The notes below the pieces were generated by a model that did not search any database, was not told where the DNA came from, and saw only the letters and a program-made list of their open reading frames with translations. The position numbers were made by a program, and so were the translations under genes. DNA of 64,000 nucleotides, from contig NZ_JAJAVB010000025.1 in the NCBI RefSeq assembly GCF_020615385.1, forward strand, positions 1-64,000. The letters are read 5' to 3'. Source of the DNA: Jiella soli. GTDB taxonomy: Bacteria > Pseudomonadota > Alphaproteobacteria > Rhizobiales > Rhizobiaceae. Each line of letters starts with the position of its first letter. Position 1 is the first letter of the stretch. This document shows positions 1 to 8,510 of the stretch, piece by piece.

Positions 1-4
1 AGAT

Positions 5-43
5 TGTCACCCATGTCTTAGGAACGTTCTGTTACCCATGTCT
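5..43. repeat. Two direct repeats resembling an IS end
   Basis: Two 14-base units, TGTCACCCATGTCT at 5-18 and TGTTACCCATGTCT at 30-43, are identical at 13 of 14 positions and 25 bases apart. Repeated motifs of this kind occur at the termini of IS21- and IS481-like elements. The rest of any element would lie left of the window, so this is only a suggestion of an IS end, located 20 bases from a tRNA gene. Confidence 0.35.
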
Positions 44-64
44 CCGGGGCGGACAGCCGGGTTT

Positions 65-141
65 TGGCGCGCCCGAAAGGATTCGAACCTCTGACCCCCA
101 GATTCGTAGTCTGGTGCTCTATCCAGCTGAGCTACGGGCGC
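65..141 (-). tRNA. tRNA-Arg (ACG)
   Basis: The minus strand folds as a complete tRNA. The acceptor stem GCGCCCG pairs with CGGGCGC, the D arm carries AGCTCAGCTGGATAGAGC, the anticodon stem CCAGA/TCTGG encloses the loop CTACGAA, and the T arm contains GGTTCGAATCC. The anticodon is ACG, which reads arginine CGN codons after A34-to-inosine editing. The 3' CCA is genome-encoded at 65-67. No gene is visible between it and the regulator that ends at 488. Confidence 0.97.
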
Positions 142-487
142 GCTTGGGGCAGCGCCGGAGGCGCATCACCACTGGCGGGTAGGTAGCGGGTCGCGGCGCA
201 GAATGCAAGCCGTCAGAACCGGCATTTTGCCAATGTCATTGTGACGAATTCGCATGACGATCGCACGACGCCGCCGGGATCGGTGTGTGAGGTGGTCCGG
301 ATTTGCGGCGAAGGACCGGAGTCCCCTGGCGCCACGGCGGCTGGGATTCCTGCAGGCGCAGCATCGAGGGGCTTTGACGAGCGGGCTTGCGCGTCCGCTC
401 TGGGGGCGTCCGAGCCCGCGCGTTCCGCTGCCGTCATGCGCGGCGCGGAGGCCTTCACAAAGGGTGCATCCGGTAAGGCGTTCCGGT
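142..487. other. Non-coding stretch, nothing recognised
   Basis: This stretch lies between the tRNA gene and the end of the MarR-type regulator. Open frames exist on both strands, but none has a recognisable domain, a convincing ribosome binding site or the codon pattern of the neighbouring genes. I see no terminator hairpin followed by a T run. Confidence 0.5.
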
Positions 488-1030
488 TCACAGGCTCGCC
501 GCAGTGCGGGCGGCCTGGTCGTAATGGCCGGACAGGACCCTCAGGAGATGGGCGATCTTCGACATCGCCTCGGGCGAAATCCCGGTCTCGCTCGCGCCGG
601 CGACGAGGATCTTCTCGCGCAGGTCCCGGTAGCGCCGGCAGGCGGCTTCGCCGGCATCGGTGATCGTCACCAGCCGCTCTTTGCCGGCCTTCTCGCGGGA
701 GACGAGGCCCTTCGCCTCGAGCTTCTTGATCGCATAGGTCGCCAGATGCGTGTCCTCGATTCCGAGGACGAGGCAGATGTCGGCGAGCCGCTTGGCCTTG
801 CCGCGATGGGTCACGGTGTGGAGGACGAGGATCTCCGTCGCCGTCAGGCCCGGCTGGCCGGCCGCCGTCATGCAGCGCTCCATCCAGCGCTCGAAGGCGT
901 GGCCGGCGAGAATCATGCCGAATTCGACCTCCGACAGCGCCGGCATCGCCCCGTCGGCAAGATGGGCGGAGGAAACGATCGGGCCGATCGATTCGCCCGC
1001 CGTGTCGTCGCTCCGGTCGGATTGGGACAT
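488..1030 (-). CDS. MarR-family winged-helix regulator
   Basis: This 180-residue protein carries a MarR-type winged helix: a helical stretch that includes LTATEILVLHTVTH, the recognition region LADICLVLGIEDTHLATYAIKKLEAKGLV, and the wing KERLVTITDAGEAA. The ATG at 1030 is chosen because GGGAGG sits five bases upstream; an upstream frame to 1090 would run into dctM without extra conserved sequence. It begins just after the stop of the TRAP large permease and is probably the last gene of that operon. It may control the transporter and the divergent oxoprolinase through the palindrome at 4273-4289, which is an inference. Ligand unknown. Confidence 0.85.
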   Translation of the reverse strand: MSQSDRSDDTAGESIGPIVSSAHLADGAMPALSEVEFGMILAGHAFERWMERCMTAAGQPGLTATEILVLHTVTHRGKAKRLADICLVLGIEDTHLATYAIKKLEAKGLVSREKAGKERLVTITDAGEAACRRYRDLREKILVAGASETGISPEAMSKIAHLLRVLSGHYDQAARTAASL

Positions 1031-1031
1031 G

Positions 1032-2339
1032 TCAGCCTCCCGAGAACATGGTCCGCGGCAGAAACAGCGCGAGGTCGGGGAAGAGGGCAAGGAGCAGGAC
1101 CATCAGCGCCAGCAGGCCGAAGAAGGGCGCCGTCGCCGCCGCGATCTGGAAGATGTCGCGCCCCGTCAGGCCCTGGATGACGAAGAGGTTGAATCCGACC
1201 GGCGGGGTGATCTGCGCCATCTCGACGACGATGACGAGGTAGATGCCGAACCAGACGAGGTCGAAGCCGGCCTGGTTGACCAGAGGCATGATCACCGAAG
1301 TGGTCAGCACCACCATGGAAATGCCGTCCAGGAAGCAGCCGAGCACCATGAAGAACAGGGTGAGGGCGAAGAGCAGCGCGTAGGGCGAAAGGCCGAGCGA
1401 GCCGATCCAGGTCGCGAGCTCGCGCGGCAGGCCGGTAAAGCCCATAGCCGTCGTGACGATCGCCGCGCCGGCGAGGATGAAGGCGATCATCGCGGAGACG
1501 CGGGTCGCCGCCATCAGGCCCTGGCTGAAATCGCTCCAGGAAAGCGCCCCTTGCGCCCTCGCGATGGCGAGCGCGATGACCACCCCGATCACCGCGGCCT
1601 CGGTCGGCGAGGCGATGCCGCCATAGATCGAGCCGATGACCCCGGCGATGAGGAGGACGGCGGGCAGGACGCGCTTCAGCGCCGACAGCTTGCTCTCCTT
1701 GGCGAGGACGTCGGCATTGTCCGGCATCAGCGAGGGTTTCAGCGTCGCGGCGAGGGCGACATAGCCCATGAAGAGAACGGCGAGGACGAGGCCCGGCAGG
1801 ATGCCGGCGATGAACAGCCGCGCGATCGATTCCTCCACGGCGGCGCCGTAGACGATGAGGATGATCGAGGGCGGTATCAGGAGGCCCAGCGTTCCGGAGC
1901 CGGCGAGCGAGCCCATGGCGAGGCGCTCGTCATAGCCGCGGGCCTTCAGCTCGGGCAGCGAGATCTTGCCGATCGTCTGGGTGGTGGCGGCGGAGGAGCC
2001 GGAGATTGCGGCGAAGATCGCGCAGCCGACGATGTTGACATGGACGAGGCGTCCGGGAAGCCGGCGCATCAAGGGGGCAAGCCCGGCAAAGAGGTCGTCG
2101 GAGAGCTTGGACCGGAACAGGATCTCGCCCATCCAGATGAACATCGGCAGCGCGGTGAGGTCCCAGGAGGTCGAGGCCGACCAGAAGGAGGTCGCGAGGA
2201 TCTGCGCGTCGGGCAGGGCCGGGCGGGCGAGCAGCGCGGCGAGCGCCGTCAGCGTCAGGGCGAGCGCCACCCAAAGACCGAGGGCAAGGGCGCCGAACAG
2301 GACGACGACGAGGAGGAGGGAAAGCTCGAAAACGCCCAT
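1032..2339 (-). CDS. dctM: TRAP transporter large permease (DctM family)
   Basis: A 435-residue, highly hydrophobic protein of normal DctM length with about 12 membrane segments. Family features seen include the early motif PMFIWMGEILFRS, a glycine/serine-rich stretch around ISGSSAATTQTIGKI, LLIPPSIILIVYG, and the C-terminal TPPVGFNLFVIQGL. It forms the sodium-coupled translocation channel of a tripartite ATP-independent periplasmic transporter with DctQ and the binding protein DctP. Its ATG overlaps the dctQ stop by one base (TGATG), indicating translational coupling. The substrate cannot be read from this subunit; the divergent oxoprolinase/hydantoinase gene suggests a cyclic amide or a related carboxylate. 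Confidence 0.93.
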   Translation of the reverse strand: MGVFELSLLLVVVLFGALALGLWVALALTLTALAALLARPALPDAQILATSFWSASTSWDLTALPMFIWMGEILFRSKLSDDLFAGLAPLMRRLPGRLVHVNIVGCAIFAAISGSSAATTQTIGKISLPELKARGYDERLAMGSLAGSGTLGLLIPPSIILIVYGAAVEESIARLFIAGILPGLVLAVLFMGYVALAATLKPSLMPDNADVLAKESKLSALKRVLPAVLLIAGVIGSIYGGIASPTEAAVIGVVIALAIARAQGALSWSDFSQGLMAATRVSAMIAFILAGAAIVTTAMGFTGLPRELATWIGSLGLSPYALLFALTLFFMVLGCFLDGISMVVLTTSVIMPLVNQAGFDLVWFGIYLVIVVEMAQITPPVGFNLFVIQGLTGRDIFQIAAATAPFFGLLALMVLLLALFPDLALFLPRTMFSGG

Positions 2340-2875
2340 CAGATCGCGCTCCCCGAGCCGCTAATCCGGTCCTGTCCGCTAAAGGCGAGGACCGCCTCGT
2401 CGATCAGCGCGATCGTCAGGATGAGAAGGCCGAGGGCGAGCACGGCCTGGGGCAAAGCCAGGGGGACGGCGACCATGCCGTAGGAGACGTCGCCATAGCT
2501 GAGGCTCTTCAGCGCCAGCGCGGCGAGCGCATAAGTCGCGAAGGCCGAGATCGCCGCGCTGCAGAGCGCCACGCCGCCGTCGACGATCCGCCGGGAACGC
2601 TCCGGAAGGCGCGTCGTCAGGAGGTCGACGCGGATGTGGACGTTCTTCGCCAGCGTGTCGGCCAGCGCCAGAAAGGTCGCCGCGGCGAGCAGGAAGCCCG
2701 AGATCTCGGCGAGCGAGGGTACGATGAAGCGGGTGGGGGACACGCCGAGAGCGACGAGGGCGAAGTCGAGGATGCGCGCCGCGATCTGCAGGGAGACGAG
2801 GACGAGGATCGCGACGAGGCAGAGCGCGGCGGCGCCGGCTGCGATCGTATAGAGCATGTCGAGAGCGCGTCGCAT
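2339..2875 (-). CDS. dctQ: TRAP transporter small permease (DctQ family)
   Basis: A 178-residue protein with four predicted membrane helices, the DctQ topology. The segment SEISGFLLAAATFLALADTLAKNVHIRVDLL carries the family pattern of a hydrophobic helix followed by HIRVD and the loop LPERSRRIVD. DctQ associates with DctM in the inner membrane. An internal ATG seven codons in is an alternative start. About 350 bases separate it from dctP upstream, and that gap holds an inverted pair of palindromic repeats, so dctQM may be expressed more weakly than dctP, as is common when the binding protein is needed in excess. Confidence 0.9.
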   Translation of the reverse strand: MRRALDMLYTIAAGAAALCLVAILVLVSLQIAARILDFALVALGVSPTRFIVPSLAEISGFLLAAATFLALADTLAKNVHIRVDLLTTRLPERSRRIVDGGVALCSAAISAFATYALAALALKSLSYGDVSYGMVAVPLALPQAVLALGLLILTIALIDEAVLAFSGQDRISGSGSAI

Positions 2876-3016
2876 GGGGCGGGGCTAGGCCTCTGGGGTT
2901 AAGACGGTGGGGCCGCGCGCGGGCGTGCGGCAGTTCGGCGTGGAGCGGCCGCCGCGTTGAGGCGCTGCGCCCCGGGCGCTGCCGCGAGGTGGAGACCGCG
3001 GGCGCCGTGCCCCGAT

Positions 3017-3193
3017 GCGCCCCTCTGTCCTGCCGGACATCTCCCCCACACTGGGGAGATCGATCTTGCGCAAACGCTTGCGCCATCTGGGCACGCCATG
3101 TTCGGCCTTCGGTCGGGGAACGAGGAGCCGCCCGCCGAGCTGCCGATCTCCCCCCTTGCGGGGGAGATGGGCGGCAGCCCAGAGGGGGTGCGC
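3017..3193. repeat. Inverted pair of RIME-like palindromic elements
   Basis: Copy one (3017-3064) contains the hairpin ATCTCCCCC-ACACT-GGGGAGAT preceded by CCTCTGTCCTGCCGGAC. Copy two (3142-3193) is the same element in the opposite orientation, with GATCTCCCCCCTTGCGGGGGAGAT followed by GGCGGCAGCCCAGAGGGGG. Each copy can form its own stem-loop, and the two could also pair with each other. Intergenic palindromes of this type are widespread in Rhizobiales genomes. Here they sit between dctP and dctQ, where they could terminate or stabilise the dctP message. Confidence 0.7.
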
Positions 3194-3222
3194 AGGCCTC
3201 CCCTTGCGGAGGTATATCCGCC

Positions 3223-4191
3223 CTACTTGCGATACGCGTCCAGCAGCGTCTCGCCGTCTTCGCCGGCCGACTGCTTCCAGGCTTCGGTCATCTTTTCGCC
3301 GATCTTCTGGAAGCCCTGCTTCAGCTCGGCCGACGGTTCGACCACCTCGATGCCGTTCTCCTTCAGGAGATCGGTGGTGCGCTGCGTCTCCTCCTTGGAG
3401 GCGTCCCAGCCGCGCTTTTCGGCGGCGGCCGCGGCATCCATGATCGCCGTCTGCGCGCCTTCGGGCAGGGCGTCGAAAGCCGACTGGTTGACGATCACCA
3501 TGTTGCGGGGCAGCCAAGCGTTCAGTGGATAGTAATATTGGAGGAAGTCCCAGACCTTGGAATCGACGCCGGTGGACGGCGAGGTCATCATCACCGCGAC
3601 GCGGCCGGTCGAAAAAGCGGTCGGGATGTCGGCCGCCTCGATCTGGGTGGGCACCATGCCGGCATCGCTGGCGAGCTGTTCGGTGGACTTGTTGTAGGCG
3701 CGGAAGCTCTTGCCCGACAGGTCCGGGATCGTCTCGACCTTCTCCTTGGTGTAGAGGCCCTGCGGCGGCCAGGGCACCGAGAAGAGAAGCTTCAGCCCGT
3801 CCTTTTCGAGCGCCTTCTCCATCAAGGGCTTCTGCGCCTGGTAGAGCTTGAAGGCCTCGTCGTAGCTCGTCGCCAGGAAGGGCACGGAGTCGACGCCGAA
3901 GATCGGGCTCTCGTTTTCGAGGCGCGAGACGAGGAGTTCGCCGATCGGCACGATGCCGTCGCGGACCGAGTTCTTGATGTCGGCATGCTTGATCAGCGAC
4001 TGGTTGGGATGAAGCGTGATCTTCACCGCATCGCCGGCCTTGTCGTTCACCTGTGAGATGAATTGGGCGATGTTCTTTTCGTGGAAGTTCCCGTCCGGAT
4101 AGGGCGTCGGCATATCCCAGGCGGTCTGGGCGAATGCCGCGCCGGGAAGGGCGAGAGCGGCAGCGAGGAAGGCGGTCGGCAGATGTTTCAT
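3223..4191 (-). CDS. dctP: TRAP transporter substrate-binding protein (DctP family)
   Basis: A 322-residue periplasmic solute receptor of normal DctP length. The signal peptide runs from MKHLPTAFLAAALALPGAAF to a cleavage site near AFA-QT. The mature part has the DctP features GELLVSRLENESPIFGVDSVPFLA, the VPWPPQGLYTKE region, and FRAYNKSTEQLASDAGMVPTQIEAADIPTAF, which includes the arginine that usually binds a substrate carboxylate. ATG 4191 is chosen because it starts the signal peptide; the open frame extends 22 codons further without one. It is the first gene of the transporter operon and diverges from the oxoprolinase gene across a 128-base region with a palindromic operator. Confidence 0.93.
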   Translation of the reverse strand: MKHLPTAFLAAALALPGAAFAQTAWDMPTPYPDGNFHEKNIAQFISQVNDKAGDAVKITLHPNQSLIKHADIKNSVRDGIVPIGELLVSRLENESPIFGVDSVPFLATSYDEAFKLYQAQKPLMEKALEKDGLKLLFSVPWPPQGLYTKEKVETIPDLSGKSFRAYNKSTEQLASDAGMVPTQIEAADIPTAFSTGRVAVMMTSPSTGVDSKVWDFLQYYYPLNAWLPRNMVIVNQSAFDALPEGAQTAIMDAAAAAEKRGWDASKEETQRTTDLLKENGIEVVEPSAELKQGFQKIGEKMTEAWKQSAGEDGETLLDAYRK

Positions 4192-4272
4192 CCGGGGTCT
4201 CCGTGCTCCTGTCGTAAGGGACGGGCAAAGACTTCCACGAAATTTGCATGAGGTCAAACACGCTGATAATCT

Positions 4273-4289
4273 GTCGATAAATTATCGAC
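4273..4289. promoter_or_regulatory. Perfect 17-bp palindrome, probable operator
   Basis: GTCGATAA-A-TTATCGAC is a perfect inverted repeat around a single central base. It is AT-rich within very GC-rich DNA and lies between the starts of dctP (4191, minus) and the oxoprolinase gene (4320, plus). Size and symmetry fit a dimeric winged-helix regulator, and the MarR-type gene at the end of the dct operon is the obvious candidate. It ends 30 bases before the oxoprolinase start, so repression is the simplest reading. Confidence 0.65.
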
Positions 4290-4319
4290 GTAGATGAAAT
4301 TGTAGGCGGAGTGCCGACG

Positions 4320-7300
4320 ATGCAGGCAGGCGAAGCGGGTCAGGCAAGGGATGCGGGCGGGACTGCCCGCCCGGGAAAATGGGATTTCTGGATCGACCGG
4401 GGCGGCACATTCACCGACATTATCGGCCGCGATCCGGACGGCGCGCTGCATCCGAAGAAGCTCCTGTCGGAAAATCCCGGCGTCTATGACGACGCCGCGC
4501 TCGAAGGCATCCGCCAGCTTCTCGGGCTTGAAACCGGGGCGGCGATCCCGTCCGCGCGGATCGGCACGGTGCGCATGGGCACGACGGTCGCCACCAACGC
4601 GCTTCTGGAGCGGAAGGGCGACCGCACGCTCCTCCTGATCACGCAGGGCTTCCGCGATGCGCTGCGGATCGCCTATCAGGCGCGCCCGGACATCTTCGCC
4701 AAAGAGATCGTCCTGCCCGAACAGCTCTATGAGCGCGTCGAGGAAGTGCCGGAGCGGGTGCTGGCCGACGGCACGGTGGAGCGCGATCTCGACGCGGCGG
4801 CGGCGCGCGCGGCGCTGCAGCGGGCGAAGGCGGACGGGATCGACGCGGTCGCCGTCGTCTTCATGCATTCCTGGCACTACCCCGAGCACGAGAAGGCCGT
4901 GCGGCGCCTGGCCGAAGAGGCCGGCTTCTCGCAGATCTCGGTCAGCCACGAGGTCTCGCCGCTGATCAAGATCGTGGGGCGCGGCGACACCACCGTCGTC
5001 GACGCCTACCTCACGCCGATCCTGTCGCGCTACGTCTCGCGCGTCGCCAAGGCGCTCGGTGCCGACATGAGCGACGGTTCGGCCCCCTCGCTGCAGTTCA
5101 TGATGAGCTCCGGCGGGCTGACCGCGGCGGAGATGTTCCAGGGCAAGGACGCGATCCTGTCCGGCCCGGCCGGCGGCGTCGTCGGCATGGCCGAGACGGC
5201 CCGCGCGGCGAAGTTCGACAAGGTCATCGGCTTCGACATGGGCGGCACCTCGACGGACGTCACCCATTATGCCGGCGCCTATGAGCGGGCGCTGGATTCG
5301 GAGGTTGCGGGCGTCAGAATCCGCGCGCCGATGCTGCGGATCCACACGGTCGCGGCCGGCGGCGGTTCGATCCTCTCGCTCGACCAGGGCCGCTTCCAGG
5401 TCGGTCCGGGCTCGGCCGGCGCCAATCCCGGCCCCGCCGCCTATGGCAAGGGCGGCCCGCTGACGGTGACTGACGCAAACGTCATGGTCGGCAAGCTGAA
5501 GCCGGATCTCTTCCCGGCGGTGTTCGGGCCGAAGCAGGACGAGCCCCTGAACGCGGACGTCGTTGCCGAGAAGTTCGCGGCCCTCGCCGCGGCGATCGGC
5601 GACGGGCGCTCGCCCGAACAGGTTGCAGAGGGCTTCCTCACCATCGCCGTCGAGAACATGGCGAATGCGGTGAAGAAGATCTCGGTCCAGCGCGGCTACG
5701 ACGTCTCGCGCTACCTCCTCAATTCCTTCGGTGGGGCGGGCGGCCAGCACGCCTGTCTCGTCGCCGACGCGCTGTCGATGGAGACAGTCCTCGTCCATCC
5801 GATGTCGGGGCTCCTGTCGGCCTATGGCATCGGCCTGTCCTCGCTGTTCGCCTCGCGCAGCCAGGCGCTGGTCGCGCCGCTGGAAGAGAGTGCCAAGGCC
5901 GAGATCGAGGCGCTCGCGGCCGAGCTGACGCAGGCGGTGACGGCGGAGCTGACGAAACAGGGCCTCGGCGCCGACGCGATCGGCCACACCGTCCTGTTGC
6001 AGCTGCGCTATGACGGGACCGACACGACGCTGCCCGTCGACTATGAGGGCGACCTTGCGGCGGCTCGGCAGCGATTCGAGGCGGCCCACCGCGCGCAGTT
6101 CGGCTTCGTCTACGAGAACCGGCCGATCGTCGTCGAGACCGTCTCGGTGGAAGCCGCCGAACGCCGCGCGGAGAGCGAGGCGGCCGCGGCAGGCGAAGCA
6201 GAGCGCTACGAACCGGAACCGGGAGAGACCGGCCGCTTCTTTTCCGGAGGAGAAATGCGCGAGGCCGCGATCTTCCGACGCGAGGCGCTGAAGGCGGGCG
6301 CCCGGATCAAGGGCCCGGCGCTGATCGTCGAACCCAACCAGACCGTGGTCGTCGAGCCCGGCTGGACGGCCGAGCTGACGGCGCGCGACGACATCCTCCT
6401 CACCCGCACCGAGAAGAAGCCGCGCCACGCCGCGCTCGGCACCGCCAAGGCGGGTTCGGCAAGCGCGGCAGGCGGCGAGGCGGCCGATGCCGGGGCCGAC
6501 CCGGTCCTGCTGGAGGTCTTCAACAATCTCTTCATGTCGATCGCCGAACAGATGGGCGTGACGCTGCAGAACACGGCGTCCTCGGTGAACATCAAGGAGC
6601 GGCTCGATTTTTCCTGCGCCGTCTTCGACCATACCGGCGCCCTCGTCGCCAATGCGCCGCACATGCCGGTGCATCTCGGCTCGATGGACCGGTCCGTCGA
6701 GACCGTGATCGCGCTCAACGAGGGCAGGATCCGCCCCGGGGACGTCTTCGCGCTCAACGCTCCCTACAATGGCGGCACGCATCTGCCGGACATCACCGTG
6801 GTGACGCCGGTCTTCGAACAAGAGGCGGCGAGTGCCGGAGGCGCGAGGGGGAAGGCGGAAAATCCCCGCATCCTCTTCTACGTCGCCTCGCGCGGCCATC
6901 ACGCCGATGTCGGCGGCATCGCGCCGGGCTCGATGACGCCGCGGGCGACGAAGGTCGACGAGGAGGGCGTGCTGATCGACAACCTGCAGCTCGTCGAGGG
7001 CGGCCTGTTCCAGGAGGAGGAGCTTCGCCGCGTCCTGACCGACCATCCCTATCCCGCCCGCAATCCCGAACAGAACATCGCCGACCTCAAGGCGCAGATC
7101 GCGGCGAACGAAAAGGGCGTGGCCGAGCTTCGCCGGATGGTCGAGACCTTCGGGCTCGCGACCGTCGAAGCCTATATGGGCTATGTCCAGGACAATGCGG
7201 CCGAGGCCGTGCGCCAGCTGATCGACGGCCTGGAGGATTGTACCTACGACTATCCGACCGATTCCGGCCAGGTGATCCGGGTGAAGATCACCGTCGACAA

Positions 7301-8075
7301 GGCGGCCCGCATGGCGACCGTCGACTTCACCGGCACGTCGGACTCCATGGCGAACAACTTCAATGCGCCGGAGCCGGTGACCCGTGCGGCGGTGCTCTAC
7401 GCGTTCCGGGTGATGGTCGAAAAGCCGATCCCGATGAATGCGGGGTGCCTTCGGCCGGTGACGATCCTCGTGCCGGAAGGCTCGATGCTGAAGCCGCGCT
7501 ATCCGGCCGCCGTCGTCGCCGGCAATGTCGAAACCTCGCAGCACGTCACCAACGCGCTCTTCGGCGCCTTCGGGGCACTGTCGAACTCGGAGGGGACGAT
7601 GAACAACCTCACCTTCGGCGACGACCGCTACCAGTATTACGAGACGATCTGCTCGGGCTCCCCGGCGGGACGCATGAACGACGGCCGCAGCTTTGCCGGA
7701 ACCGCCGGCGTCCATGTCCACATGACGAACAGCCGGCTGACCGATCCCGAGATCCTGGAGATGCGCTACCCTGTGGTGCTGGAGGACTTTCACATCCGGC
7801 GCGGTTCCGGCGGCGGTGGCGCGCGTCGCGGCGGCGACGGGACGAAGCGTACGATCCGCTTCCTCCAGGAGATGGACTGCGCGATCCTCTCATCGCATCG
7901 CACCCTGCCGCCGAAGGGGATCGCGGGCGGCGAGGACGGAGAGATGGGCGTCACCGAGGTGCGGCGGCTGGACGGTTCGCTGGAGCGGCTCGAAGGCTGC
8001 GATCAGACGGTTCTGAAGGCCGGCGAAGCGGTGATCGTCACCACCCCGACCCCGGGCGGCTTCGGCAGGGCCTGA
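4320..8075 (+). CDS. Fused 5-oxoprolinase / hydantoinase A-B
   Basis: A 1251-residue ATP-dependent amidohydrolase with HyuA and HyuB halves joined in one chain, the arrangement of eukaryotic-type 5-oxoprolinase. The HyuA half (about 15-690) shows the nucleotide-binding motif DRGGTFTDI near the N terminus, [14 protein letters not shown], and [11 protein letters not shown]. The HyuB half (about 720-1240) shows [38 protein letters not shown] and [10 protein letters not shown]. The expected reaction is ATP-driven ring opening of 5-oxo-L-proline to glutamate, or of a hydantoin. ATG 4320 is preferred over GTG 4311 because AGGCGGA ends nine bases upstream of it. The divergent TRAP transporter probably imports the substrate. 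Confidence 0.9.
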   Translation: MQAGEAGQARDAGGTARPGKWDFWIDRGGTFTDIIGRDPDGALHPKKLLSENPGVYDDAALEGIRQLLGLETGAAIPSARIGTVRMGTTVATNALLERKGDRTLLLITQGFRDALRIAYQARPDIFAKEIVLPEQLYERVEEVPERVLADGTVERDLDAAAARAALQRAKADGIDAVAVVFMHSWHYPEHEKAVRRLAEEAGFSQISVSHEVSPLIKIVGRGDTTVVDAYLTPILSRYVSRVAKALGADMSDGSAPSLQFMMSSGGLTAAEMFQGKDAILSGPAGGVVGMAETARAAKFDKVIGFDMGGTSTDVTHYAGAYERALDSEVAGVRIRAPMLRIHTVAAGGGSILSLDQGRFQVGPGSAGANPGPAAYGKGGPLTVTDANVMVGKLKPDLFPAVFGPKQDEPLNADVVAEKFAALAAAIGDGRSPEQVAEGFLTIAVENMANAVKKISVQRGYDVSRYLLNSFGGAGGQHACLVADALSMETVLVHPMSGLLSAYGIGLSSLFASRSQALVAPLEESAKAEIEALAAELTQAVTAELTKQGLGADAIGHTVLLQLRYDGTDTTLPVDYEGDLAAARQRFEAAHRAQFGFVYENRPIVVETVSVEAAERRAESEAAAAGEAERYEPEPGETGRFFSGGEMREAAIFRREALKAGARIKGPALIVEPNQTVVVEPGWTAELTARDDILLTRTEKKPRHAALGTAKAGSASAAGGEAADAGADPVLLEVFNNLFMSIAEQMGVTLQNTASSVNIKERLDFSCAVFDHTGALVANAPHMPVHLGSMDRSVETVIALNEGRIRPGDVFALNAPYNGGTHLPDITVVTPVFEQEAASAGGARGKAENPRILFYVASRGHHADVGGIAPGSMTPRATKVDEEGVLIDNLQLVEGGLFQEEELRRVLTDHPYPARNPEQNIADLKAQIAANEKGVAELRRMVETFGLATVEAYMGYVQDNAAEAVRQLIDGLEDCTYDYPTDSGQVIRVKITVDKAARMATVDFTGTSDSMANNFNAPEPVTRAAVLYAFRVMVEKPIPMNAGCLRPVTILVPEGSMLKPRYPAAVVAGNVETSQHVTNALFGAFGALSNSEGTMNNLTFGDDRYQYYETICSGSPAGRMNDGRSFAGTAGVHVHMTNSRLTDPEILEMRYPVVLEDFHIRRGSGGGGARRGGDGTKRTIRFLQEMDCAILSSHRTLPPKGIAGGEDGEMGVTEVRRLDGSLERLEGCDQTVLKAGEAVIVTTPTPGGFGRA

Positions 8076-8510
8076 CGGGCCCGGCCGGCCGGCGACGCCT
8101 CTGTGATCCCGTCTTGGGGGTCCTATGGGGTCGGCGATGCGGGCTTCCATGGCTATGGCTTGCCTCGCCGGCCCTGACCGGCGGGCGCCGTGTCGCGTTG
8201 TGCGAAAATGCTGGGACGAATTCGTGCGGAGAACCTGCGTCGTGCGCCTCATGCGCGGCTCTACCAGCCTGCCGGCAAATAGCACGGCGTCGATAATATC
8301 AGCCTGCGATACCAAAAGTTAAGATTGCTCAGCCGCAGGTAGAAACGAAATATTCACCTGCGTTAATTCTACTGGCGGGGCAATCTGTCGCAGCCCGCGG
8401 CGGGTCGCACGAGGCGGCCGCTTGCGTGGCACGGCCTTCCATCTCTGGCCGGCGGTCCCTCCGTGGTGGACCGAGCGGCCATGGCATAGCGTGTCGAGGG
8501 GATCAAACGC
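8076..8510. other. Non-coding, chemoreceptor promoter region
   Basis: No supported gene is visible in this 435-base stretch. The part from about 8270 to 8370 is notably AT-rich for this genome, with runs such as CCAAAAGTTAAGATTG and CGAAATATTCACC. It probably carries the promoter of the chemoreceptor gene. I could not assign a clear sigma-70 or sigma-54 box. Confidence 0.4.

Noticed and set aside
4254-7793. A 1179-codon open frame on the minus strand opposite the oxoprolinase gene
   Set aside because: It is antisense to a gene with clear family motifs throughout, its product is dominated by Arg, Ala, Gly, His and Asp, and it has no domain. High GC removes stop codons from such frames.
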